The notes below the pieces were generated by a model. The model was given only the letters and a program-made list of their open reading frames with translations. It had not been told where the DNA came from and did no database searches. The translations under genes were made by a program, and so were the position numbers. DNA of 6,081 bases, taken from Tannerella sp. GTDB taxonomy: Bacteria; Bacteroidota; Bacteroidia; Bacteroidales; Tannerellaceae. Location: assembly GCA_031289445.1 (NCBI GenBank), contig JAITPL010000230.1, forward strand, positions 1 through 6,081. The letters are read 5' to 3'. Positions 1 through 5,512 of this stretch are shown here, piece by piece. Positions within the stretch are counted from its first letter, which is position 1, and each line of letters starts with the position of its first letter.

Positions 1-8
1 GGAGTTGT

Positions 9-38
9 CTTGTAATATCAAAAAAAACATTATCTTTG
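9..38 (+). promoter_or_regulatory. Bacteroidota-type promoter of rpoD
   Basis: TATCTTTG at 31-38 matches the Bacteroidota -7 consensus TAnnTTTG exactly and is followed by C and A. A -33-like CTTG lies at 9-12, 18 bases upstream, which is close to the usual TTTG with about 19-21 bases of spacing. Transcription should begin a few bases after 38, giving a leader of roughly 55-60 bases before the rpoD start. The -33 match is imperfect and lies near the window edge, so the -7 element carries most of the weight. Confidence 0.7.
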
Positions 39-64
39 CATCCTGAATAATTACTAATTTGCGC

Positions 65-83
65 CTCAAAATGCAATTTTGAG
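65..83 (+). promoter_or_regulatory. Hairpin in the rpoD leader
   Basis: CTCAAAAT (65-72) and ATTTTGAG (76-83) form a perfect 8-bp inverted repeat around a 3-base GCA loop. It lies inside the predicted 5' leader, and its 3' arm ends 18 bases before the rpoD start codon. No T-run follows it, so it does not look like an intrinsic terminator. It could affect mRNA stability or ribosome access, or be a protein site; the function is inferred only. Confidence 0.55.
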
Positions 84-101
84 AGACGTAAAGTTATAAA
101 T

Positions 102-962
102 ATGAGACAGTTAAAGATAACCAAATCCATCACTAATCGTGAGAGCGCTTCTTTAGACAAGTATCTTCAGGAGATAGGGCGCGAGGAGTTGATAACGGTA
201 GAAGAAGAAGTAGAATTGGCTCAAGCCATACGCAAAGGCGATCATCGTGCATTAGACAAACTAACGCGCGCCAATCTTCGTTTTGTAGTCTCGGTAGCCA
301 AGCAGTATCAGAACCAGGGGCTGAGCTTGCCCGACCTTATCAACGAGGGTAATCTGGGTTTGATAAAGGCGGCGGAGAAGTTCGACGAGACGCGGGGTTT
401 CAAGTTTATTTCTTATGCTGTCTGGTGGATACGTCAGTCGATATTGCAGGCTCTGGCCGAGCAGTCGCGCATAGTGCGTTTGCCGCTCAATCAGGTAGGC
501 TCGCTCAACAAGATAAGCAAGGCATTTTCGCGCTTCGAGCAGGAACATGAACGCAAACCATCTCCCGAAGAGCTGGCCACCGAGCTGGACATACCTGTTG
601 ACAAGATTTCGGATACATTGAAAGTTTCAGGGCGACATGTCTCTGTTGATGCGCCTTTTATCGAAGGTGAAGATAACAGTCTGCTTGACGTGCTTATCAA
701 TGACGACGCCCCCATAGCCGACGGCTCGTTGATGAGCGAATCTCTGGCGAAAGAGATTGACCGTGCGCTCTCGACCCTTTCGGAGCGTGAGGCGGATATT
801 ATCAAACTGTTTTTTGGCATAGGAACGCCCGAAGTAACCCTCGAAGAGATAGGCGACAAGTTTGATCTCACGCGCGAACGTGTACGTCAGATAAAAGAGA
901 AAGCCATACGCCGTCTGCGTCAGGGGTCGCGAAGCAAACTGCTGAAAGCCTATCTTGGATAG
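102..962 (+). CDS. rpoD: Primary RNA polymerase sigma factor RpoD (sigma-70, SigA)
   Basis: This is the housekeeping sigma factor, which directs core RNA polymerase to promoters in the cytoplasm. At 286 residues it lacks the N-terminal region 1.1 of proteobacterial sigma-70, as is usual for primary sigma factors of Bacteroidota. Region 1.2 spans about residues 16-50. Region 2 (about 54-123) holds the sigma-70 signature [18 protein letters not shown] (78-95) and the promoter-opening motif WWIRQSI (108-114). Region 3 spans about 130-205. Region 4 (about 220-280) carries the -35-reading helix-turn-helix [20 protein letters not shown] (246-265). The start fits because the protein begins just before region 1.2 and follows an A/T-rich leader without a Shine-Dalgarno sequence, behind a good Bacteroidota promoter. 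The gene appears complete and monocistronic, and it converges on the AraC-type gene 26 bases downstream. An alternative sigma factor is unlikely given the full, highly conserved regions 2 to 4. Confidence 0.97.
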   Translation: MRQLKITKSITNRESASLDKYLQEIGREELITVEEEVELAQAIRKGDHRALDKLTRANLRFVVSVAKQYQNQGLSLPDLINEGNLGLIKAAEKFDETRGFKFISYAVWWIRQSILQALAEQSRIVRLPLNQVGSLNKISKAFSRFEQEHERKPSPEELATELDIPVDKISDTLKVSGRHVSVDAPFIEGEDNSLLDVLINDDAPIADGSLMSESLAKEIDRALSTLSEREADIIKLFFGIGTPEVTLEEIGDKFDLTRERVRQIKEKAIRRLRQGSRSKLLKAYLG

Positions 963-988
963 TTAATTGCAGGGAGAGGCGTCAACAA

Positions 989-1897
989 TCATTTTTTTCT
1001 AAATTCCACAGGCGACATGCCGGCATGTTTTTTGAAGAATTTGCCGAAGGTAGAGGGGTCGGGAAAATTCAGTTCGTCGGATACGCGCTGAACATTGGTG
1101 CGGGGTCTCTTCAACAGACGTTTGGCTTCGGTCATCAAGGCTTCCTGTATCCATTGCATGGTTGACCTGCCGCTCTGAGCCTTGAGTATTAACGATAGAT
1201 ACTGTGTGGTTATGCAGAGTTTGTCGGCGTAGAACTTGACGTCGTGCTGTCGGGTGCAATGTTCGCGCAGCAAGTTCTGGAAGTCTATCATCACCTCTTC
1301 CTGACGTGTGTAGGCGGGTGTTATAAAGTGCTCTACTTTAGATAGATAGACATTGCCGAGGTCAAGAAAAAACATCTTCAGGGCCAAATCGAACGCCTCC
1401 TTATGGAAGAGATGGCTACTTTGCCTCATACGACGGCGCACATATTCGAGACAGGCGTACAGATTGTTGTATTCTTGCGGCTCGAAAGTGGTCAGCGGGT
1501 TTCTTTTCAGTTGCATGTAGGAGATGACAACAGGTGGGCTTTTCTTGTCTTTCGAGTAGGGATTGGCCTCGGAGTAGGCTTTGGAGACGACTAAGACCCA
1601 GCTTTTGAGGTCGTTGCTGCCGTTGAGAAAACTGATGATATGTGTAGGCATAATCATCACCAACGAATTTTTGTCGGCTGTGTATGTATTGTAGTCAATC
1701 TGCAGCTCCATCCGGCCTTCTGTGATGCCGATAAGTATCAATGCCTCGAAGCGCGACGGATGCAGGGGGGTGAATGTCCTCAAGCCTTCGAACGAGGTAT
1801 GGTCAAATTCAATTATCAGTACATCGTTATGATAGTTGTCATACGAAGTAACAAACTCTTTAAGCGCTTTCATCGATTCCTCAAAATTTTCTATCAT
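989..1897 (-). CDS. AraC/XylS-family transcriptional regulator
   Basis: This is a 302-residue DNA-binding regulator. The C-terminal third is a typical AraC domain with two helix-turn-helix units. The first covers about residues 220-243 (VKFYADKLCITTQYLSLILK), and the second about 268-300, ending in the family motif FGKFFKKHAGMSPVEFRKK (284-302). The N-terminal part (about 25-110) is rich in beta-strand patterns and resembles the cupin-like sensor half of AraC proteins, but I see no motif that names a ligand. No signal peptide or membrane segment is visible, so it should be cytoplasmic. The start at 1897 lies about 47 bases downstream of a TAnnTTTG promoter element on the minus strand. The gene is divergent from tetR and convergent with rpoD, so it stands alone. 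It could act on the efflux genes or on itself, but its target is not shown by the sequence. Confidence 0.92.
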   Translation of the reverse strand: MIENFEESMKALKEFVTSYDNYHNDVLIIEFDHTSFEGLRTFTPLHPSRFEALILIGITEGRMELQIDYNTYTADKNSLVMIMPTHIISFLNGSNDLKSWVLVVSKAYSEANPYSKDKKSPPVVISYMQLKRNPLTTFEPQEYNNLYACLEYVRRRMRQSSHLFHKEAFDLALKMFFLDLGNVYLSKVEHFITPAYTRQEEVMIDFQNLLREHCTRQHDVKFYADKLCITTQYLSLILKAQSGRSTMQWIQEALMTEAKRLLKRPRTNVQRVSDELNFPDPSTFGKFFKKHAGMSPVEFRKK

Positions 1898-1944
1898 AAG
1901 ATTGCAATTGTATTTTTATCAAAATTTTCTTTTTATTTTCAGGG

Positions 1945-1979
1945 CAAAGGTAATGAATTAATTGATAACAGGCATAAAG
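1945..1979 (-). promoter_or_regulatory. Bacteroidota-type promoter of the AraC-family gene
   Basis: Read on the minus strand, TACCTTTG (plus-strand 1952-1945) matches the -7 consensus TAnnTTTG. A weak -33-like CTTTATG lies about 20 bases upstream, at plus-strand 1979-1973. Transcription would begin near 1937 and give an A-rich leader of about 40 bases. The -7 match is exact; the -33 match is poor. Confidence 0.6.
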
Positions 1980-2088
1980 TTGGAAGTTGTAGAGTAGGGT
2001 AGGGGAGCGACCTGCTCTTCCGTTATTATATAAATATGTACGCGAGCGGGCGAGAAGAAAAAACAATTCGCCACACAAGACAGTTCAA

Positions 2089-2110
2089 TTCGTTCGCGTT
2101 CGTTCGCGTT
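2089..2110. repeat. Two perfect tandem copies of a 10-bp CGTTCGCGTT unit
   Basis: CGTTCGCGTT occurs at 2091-2100 and again, without any change, at 2101-2110; the two bases before it (TT at 2089-2090) continue the phase. The unit is much richer in CpG steps than its surroundings. CGCGAGCG at 2041-2048 is nearly the inverse of CGTTCGCG, with one mismatch that would be a G-U pair in RNA. With a 10-bp period, both copies face the same side of the DNA helix, which suits cooperative protein binding, but no role is established. Confidence 0.6.
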
Positions 2111-2234
2111 ATTCCGTTCATTGACAGGGTGATAATTACGAATTTTGCCGATAATTGCAGTGATTTCACAGAATTTGATTGTTATAAAACATTAACGATT
2201 TTCGATATTGACCAATTTTGTAACTGATTACACC

Positions 2235-2265
2235 TTTTTAGTGTACTAAATACTCCGTACCTTTG
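2235..2265 (+). promoter_or_regulatory. Promoter of the tetR (efflux) gene cluster
   Basis: TACCTTTG at 2258-2265, followed by C, matches the Bacteroidota -7 consensus TAnnTTTG. A -33-like TTTT run (2235-2238) lies 19 bases upstream. The -7 element ends only 10 bases before the tetR start codon at 2276, so transcription should start within a few bases of the ATG. No other exact TAnnTTTG element was seen between here and the permease gene, so this may be the main promoter for all four genes. Confidence 0.65.
2237..2250. promoter_or_regulatory. Candidate TetR operator (autoregulatory palindrome)
   Basis: TTTAGT (2237-2242) and ACTAAA (2245-2250) form a perfect 6-bp inverted repeat around a GT spacer. 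It sits between the -33 and -7 elements of the tetR promoter, where a bound repressor would block RNA polymerase. GTAC at 2243-2246 recurs at 2257-2260, so the protected site could extend into the -7 element. TetR-family proteins commonly bind palindromes in their own promoters; the match to this particular protein is inferred from position. Confidence 0.45.
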
Positions 2266-2275
2266 CGCCCAGAAT

Positions 2276-2899
2276 ATGACACTTAAAGATCAAATTACAG
2301 CAGTAGCTATTGACCTGTTCTCGAACAAGGGCATAAAGCGAGTTAGCATGGATGATGTGTCGCGTAAGGCGAATGTATCCAAGCGCACTCTCTATGGCTT
2401 TTTTGATGACAAGGAGGCTCTGCTGATAGAGGTTTTATTGAAGATACGCGAGCCTTTTACGGAGGCGATGGCTTTGCTCGAAAAGGTTGCTGATACCGCC
2501 CTGGACGTTATTCTGCAATTCAACGAGAAAATGCTCGAAAACCCGACTGTGATAATGTTTTGTGAGGATTTTTATGAAGACCTCAAGCGCTATCCCGACG
2601 CTTTCGACGTGATACTGAAAGGCAAACAGGATGTGCTCGACAAGATTATAGCCCTCTTACGACGCGGCGAGCAGGAAGCCGTTTTCCTCTCTGACGTCAA
2701 TTATGACATCATCTCGCAAATGGCGCAAAAAAACTTGAGTAACACGTCTCCTCCGGCTGCCTTCTTTAAATACTCGTTTGAAGAGGTGCATAATACGATG
2801 TTTTTTATTCTCTTGCGTGGCATCTGTACAGATGCAGGACGTAAGATACTTGAAAAGTACGTTATTAAACGGAGGTTAGAGAATAAAGGTAGAAGTTAG
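2276..2899 (+). CDS. TetR/AcrR-family regulator of the adjacent RND efflux genes
   Basis: This is a 207-residue one-domain-plus-sensor repressor. The N-terminal TetR helix-turn-helix is clear: residues 8-50 include AIDLFSNKGIKRVSMDDVS followed by ANVSKRTLYGFFDDKEALL, with the recognition helix near 34-42. The rest is helical and forms the ligand-binding and dimer part, which is not conserved enough to name an inducer. The start is set by the family: the first helix begins within a few residues of the ATG, and the next Met (residue 25) would cut the domain. This start lies only 10 bases past the promoter -7 element, so the mRNA should have almost no leader. The gene stands first in a tetR, tolC, adaptor, RND order common in Bacteroidota, which suggests it represses the pump and itself. 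Its last four codons and TAG stop fall inside a heptamer repeat that continues downstream, so the C-terminal tail (KGRS) may have been shaped by that repeat. Confidence 0.93.
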   Translation: MTLKDQITAVAIDLFSNKGIKRVSMDDVSRKANVSKRTLYGFFDDKEALLIEVLLKIREPFTEAMALLEKVADTALDVILQFNEKMLENPTVIMFCEDFYEDLKRYPDAFDVILKGKQDVLDKIIALLRRGEQEAVFLSDVNYDIISQMAQKNLSNTSPPAAFFKYSFEEVHNTMFFILLRGICTDAGRKILEKYVIKRRLENKGRS

Positions 2900-3008
2900 A
2901 AGGTAGAAGTTAGAAGTTAGAAAATCAAGTTAGAAAGTTAAGTTAGAAAATCAAGTTAGAAAGTTAAGTTAGAAATTAGAAAATCGAGTTAGAAATTTAG
3001 TGAATTAG
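2886..3008. repeat. TTAG-ending heptamer array with a perfect 26-bp tandem duplication
   Basis: The array begins inside the end of tetR with five seven-base units (AAGGTAG or AAGTTAG) at 2886-2920; the first four are two exact 14-bp copies (2886-2899 and 2900-2913). A 26-bp unit at 2921-2946, itself built of AAAATCAAGTTAG, AAAGTTA and AGTTAG blocks, is repeated without change at 2947-2972. Decayed units follow: AAATTAG (2973-2979), AAAATCGAGTTAG (2980-2992), AAATTTAG (2993-3000) and TGAATTAG (3001-3008). The array fills nearly the whole tetR-tolC gap. It is not CRISPR-like: there are no unique spacers and the unit is too short. Slipped-strand expansion is the likely origin. Confidence 0.9.
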
Positions 3009-3028
3009 TGGTATAAAATACGTATAAA

Positions 3029-4357
3029 ATGAAAAGAGTGAAATTGATTTTAGAAATTTTGTTGTGCGGCTGCGGACTGATGTCGGCCACTGCACAGGAC
3101 AAACCCGACAAAGTGCGCATCAACTTGCAGCAGGCGATAGATATTGCCCTCTCGGAAAATCCGGTGGTGAAGGTCGCCGGACAGGAAATAGAGCTGAAGA
3201 AAGCCGTTATGGAAGAGGCTAAGGCAGGACTGCTGCCTACAGCCGAACTGAACGGTTCCTATTCGCGCACACTCAAAAAACAAACGATGGTGATGAGTTT
3301 TGGCGGACAGGAGACGACGATACAGATCGGTACCGACAATAATTACAATGGCGCAATGGTTGTCAGTCTCCCGATTTTTGCACCGGCGCTCTATCGCAGT
3401 ATCAACCTGTCAGTCACCGATATAGAGCTGGCTGTCGAGAAGTCGAGGGCTTCACGCCTTGATATGGTTAATCAGGTTACAAAGGCTTATTATCAGGCGC
3501 TTATGGCGCAGGACAGTTACGAGGTGCTGTTGAAAAGTCTGGCTCAGGCCGAGGCGAACTTCAACGTTATCAACGAGCGCTACAAACTTGGGGGCGTCAG
3601 CGAGTACGACAAGATACGCGCCGACGTGCAGGTACGCAGCCTGAAACCTACGGTTGTCTCGGCTCGCAACGGCGTCAATCTCTCGAAACTGCAACTCAAA
3701 GTGCTGATGGGGCTGGACGATAAGGAGACGGAGCTGGAGATTGAAGGCAACTTGAAAGATTATGAGCATGAGATGTCGGAACGCCGGCAGTCGGCGGGCG
3801 ACCTCAGTCTGGCTAACAACAGCGACCTGCTACAGTTGGACCTCAACGCCGACCTGCTGCGTAAATCGCTGTCTCTGCATAAGGCGGCTTTCCTGCCTAC
3901 ACTCGGAGCGCAGTACAATTATACGTTCACGTCGATGAACAATAACTTTGAAATAACGCATTATCAATGGTTTCCATCGTCGAGCGTGGCGCTGAGCCTT
4001 TCGATTCCGCTATTCAAGGCAGGTAATTTCAAGAAGTTGAAGCAGACGCATATACAGATGAATCAGTTGCGTGATACGCGCGAAAACGCCGAGAACATGC
4101 TTTATATGCAGATGAGCAGCTATCTTGACAATATGTCGGCGTCGAGCGAGCAGCTGGCAAGTAACAAGGAGAGCGTCCAACAGGCGGAGAAAGGCCGACT
4201 AATAGCGCAGAAACGCTACGAGGTCGGCAAAGGTACTATCCTCGAACTTAATGATTCGGAGGTGGCTTTGATGCAGGCACAACTGACTTATAACCAGTCG
4301 ATTTACGACTATATCACCGCCCGCGCCGACCTTGATAAAATAACAGGAAAAAATTAG
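3029..4357 (+). CDS. TolC-family outer-membrane efflux channel
   Basis: This 442-residue protein is the outer-membrane exit duct of the tripartite pump encoded here; TolC proteins form trimers with a beta-barrel and a long periplasmic helical tunnel. A signal peptide covers about residues 1-22, ending SATAQ before DKPDK. The mature protein shows the internal duplication typical of the family: LLPTAELNGSYSR (68-80) matches FLPTLGAQYNYTF (288-300), SLPIF (113-117) matches SIPLF (325-329), and RYKLGGVSEYD (184-194) matches RYEVGKGTILEL (396-407). Long helical stretches (about 130-225 and 335-440) would form the tunnel. The length is usual for the family. The start lies in an A-rich leader where GTATAAAAT occurs twice (3011-3019 and 3022-3030), with no Shine-Dalgarno sequence. 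It lies 129 bases after tetR with no consensus promoter between them, so it is probably co-transcribed. LCGC at residues 12-15 is a weak lipobox, so lipidation cannot be fully excluded. The TAG stop lies in another TTAG repeat unit. Confidence 0.95.
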   Translation: MKRVKLILEILLCGCGLMSATAQDKPDKVRINLQQAIDIALSENPVVKVAGQEIELKKAVMEEAKAGLLPTAELNGSYSRTLKKQTMVMSFGGQETTIQIGTDNNYNGAMVVSLPIFAPALYRSINLSVTDIELAVEKSRASRLDMVNQVTKAYYQALMAQDSYEVLLKSLAQAEANFNVINERYKLGGVSEYDKIRADVQVRSLKPTVVSARNGVNLSKLQLKVLMGLDDKETELEIEGNLKDYEHEMSERRQSAGDLSLANNSDLLQLDLNADLLRKSLSLHKAAFLPTLGAQYNYTFTSMNNNFEITHYQWFPSSSVALSLSIPLFKAGNFKKLKQTHIQMNQLRDTRENAENMLYMQMSSYLDNMSASSEQLASNKESVQQAEKGRLIAQKRYEVGKGTILELNDSEVALMQAQLTYNQSIYDYITARADLDKITGKN

Positions 4358-4371
4358 AAGTTAGAAATTAA
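4351..4371. repeat. Short TTAG heptamer run over the tolC stop codon
   Basis: AAATTAG (4351-4357), AAGTTAG (4358-4364) and AAATTAA (4365-4371) are three consecutive seven-base units of the same kind as the array after tetR. The TAG of the first unit is the tolC stop codon. This is a short version of the array at 2886-3008 in the same position relative to the preceding gene. Confidence 0.7.
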
Positions 4372-4383
4372 AAGATACGAAAT

Positions 4384-4443
4384 AAATTTTGCCATCAAGG
4401 CAATTCAAGAAACAAATTTTGCCGTCAAGGCAGTTACGAATCA
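4384..4443. repeat. Two 30-bp direct repeats, each with a small hairpin
   Basis: The first 20 bases of each unit, at 4384-4403 and 4414-4433, agree at 18 of 20 positions: AAATTTTGCC, A or G, TCAAGGCA, A or G, TT. The period is exactly 30 bases. Each holds an inverted repeat: TTGCC-ATCAA-GGCAA (4389-4403 region) in the first, and TTGCC-GTCAA-GGCAG in the second, where the outer pair becomes a G-U pair in RNA. They fill the middle of the tolC-adaptor gap. No T-run follows the stems. Possible roles are RNA processing or stability between the two cistrons, or a dispersed genomic repeat; neither is shown by the sequence. Confidence 0.75.
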
Positions 4444-4467
4444 CGAAAATTAATAAATTAAATAAGT

Positions 4468-5496
4468 ATGATAAGGACATTTTTAAAAATTATGGCGCTG
4501 GCGGTGATAATATTGCCGGTCGCCTGTACAGGAGGCAAGAAGGATGCGACGGAACAAGCGGCCGTTATCGCTGTCGATAAACCTTTAGTAAGAATAGCGT
4601 CGGTCGAGGAACGGCCTGTTGACCAGACGCATGAATACACCGCTACCGTAGAGGCGGAGGTGAAGAACAACATCGCGCCCATGACGCCTGTCAGGATAGA
4701 AAAAATATTCGTTGAGGTGGGCGACAGGGTAGGGAAGGGGCAGAAGCTTGTGCAGATGGACGCCTCAAACCTCAAGCAGCTGAAACTGCAGCTGGACAAC
4801 CAGAAGACCGAGTTCAACCGCGTTGACGAACTGTACAAGATAGGCGGCGCCTCGAAATCGGAATGGGACGCTGTGAAGATGGCTCTCGACGTGCGCGAGA
4901 CTTCGTATAACAACATGCTCGAAAATACCGCGTTGCTAAGTCCTATCAACGGCATAGTAACGGCTCGCAACTATGATAACGGCGACATGTTCGCAGGCGT
5001 GCAGCCGGTGCTGACCGTCGAGCAGATAACGCCTGTCAAGCTGCATATCAACGTTACCGAGTTGTATTTCACGCAGGTGAAGAAAGGCCAGAAAGTGAAA
5101 GTCAAGGTTGACGTTTACGGAAACGACGAGTTTGAAGGCACAATCAGCCTTGTCTATCCTACTATCAATGCGGCTACCCGCACTTTCCCGGTCGAGGTTC
5201 GTCTCGCCAACGCCGACACAAAGGTCCGTCCCGGCATGTTCGCCCGCGTAACACTTAATTTCGGTACGCTGAATCACGTGGTAGTCCCCGACATCGCAGT
5301 TGTAAAGCAGTCAGGCTCCGGCGAGCGCTATGTTTTCGCTTATAAGGACGGCAAGGTAGAGCGTCGAGTAGTTGAACTCGGTCGCCGCATGAGCGACGAA
5401 TACGAGCTGCTTTCGGGTATCGAGAATAACTCGCAGGTAGTAACAGCCGGCCAGTCGCGGCTTATAGACGGCATGGAAGTAGAAGTTGAACATTAA
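4468..5496 (+). CDS. RND efflux periplasmic adaptor (membrane-fusion lipoprotein, AcrA/MexA type)
   Basis: This 342-residue protein bridges the inner-membrane pump and the TolC channel across the periplasm. The N-terminus is a lipoprotein signal with Cys20 in LPVAC-TGG, so it should be cleaved, lipidated and anchored in the inner membrane; Pro at -3 is off the strict lipobox. The two halves of the lipoyl (biotinyl-like) domain lie at about 69-99 (APMTPVRIEKIFVEVGDRV, then GKGQKLVQMD) and 155-185 (ALLSPINGIVTARNYDNGDM onward). Between them is a short helical hairpin (about 100-152) that would contact TolC. The beta-barrel domain spans about 189-265 with ATRTFPVEVRLAN (236-248) and VRPGMFARV (253-261). 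A membrane-proximal domain follows (270-342). ATG at 4468 gives the better signal peptide with positive residues R3 and K7; Met9 is a less likely alternative. The gene follows tolC by 110 bases containing repeats and precedes the permease by 16 bases, so it is tightly paired with the permease. Confidence 0.95.
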   Translation: MIRTFLKIMALAVIILPVACTGGKKDATEQAAVIAVDKPLVRIASVEERPVDQTHEYTATVEAEVKNNIAPMTPVRIEKIFVEVGDRVGKGQKLVQMDASNLKQLKLQLDNQKTEFNRVDELYKIGGASKSEWDAVKMALDVRETSYNNMLENTALLSPINGIVTARNYDNGDMFAGVQPVLTVEQITPVKLHINVTELYFTQVKKGQKVKVKVDVYGNDEFEGTISLVYPTINAATRTFPVEVRLANADTKVRPGMFARVTLNFGTLNHVVVPDIAVVKQSGSGERYVFAYKDGKVERRVVELGRRMSDEYELLSGIENNSQVVTAGQSRLIDGMEVEVEH

Positions 5497-5512
5497 AAAA
5501 AACTAAAACAAA

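Larger units (their letters stand above)
1898..2275. other. Divergent intergenic region between the AraC- and TetR-family genes
   Basis: This 378-base stretch carries no convincing gene. It contains the minus-strand promoter of the araC-type gene, a GC-rich patch around 2039-2055, a 10-bp tandem repeat at 2091-2110, a short GTGA-TT-TCAC inverted repeat at 2160-2169, and the tetR promoter with an operator-like palindrome next to the tetR start. The stretch from about 2111 to 2230 is AT-rich, and I see nothing else in it that I can assign. The two promoters are about 300 bases apart, so the regulators do not share one operator. Confidence 0.7.

Noticed and set aside
71..82. Tiny upstream frame ATG CAA TTT TGA in the rpoD leader
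   Set aside because: Three codons formed by the loop and right arm of the hairpin. Nothing suggests that it is translated.
950..962. CTATC-TTG-GATAG inverted repeat at the rpoD stop codon as a terminator
   Set aside because: The stem has only 5 weak pairs and no T-run directly after it. The T-run at 992-998 is the AAA AAA lysine codons of the araC-type gene read on the other strand. No convincing terminator was found in the 26-base convergent gap.
1881..2078. 65-codon minus-strand frame overlapping the araC-type start
   Set aside because: It covers the araC promoter and the first codons of that gene in another frame, with a low-complexity predicted protein. Chance frame.
2036..2227. 63-codon plus-strand reading frame in the araC-tetR spacer
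   Set aside because: It runs through the 10-bp tandem repeat, shows no recognisable domain or signal, and has no TAnnTTTG promoter just upstream. It is probably a chance frame.
2886..3008. CRISPR-like array
   Set aside because: Units are 7-26 bases with no unique spacers, and no cas genes are present. It is a simple slipped-strand repeat.
4383..4391. TAAATTTTG as a promoter -7 element for the adaptor gene
   Set aside because: It has one base too many between TA and TTTG, belongs to the repeated unit, and I saw no -33 element. A separate adaptor promoter is not supported.
4389..4580. 63-codon plus-strand frame crossing the tolC-adaptor gap
   Set aside because: Its first half is the 30-bp repeat and its second half is an out-of-frame reading of the adaptor signal peptide.
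4458..4970. 170-codon minus-strand frame opposite the adaptor gene
   Set aside because: The plus strand encodes a clear adaptor protein over the same bases. The serine-rich antisense product is what a shadow frame of such a gene gives.
5476..5493. GTAGAAGTTGA near the adaptor 3' end as another heptamer repeat
   Set aside because: The match is imperfect, encodes a plausible EVEVEH tail, and is not followed by further units. Likely chance.
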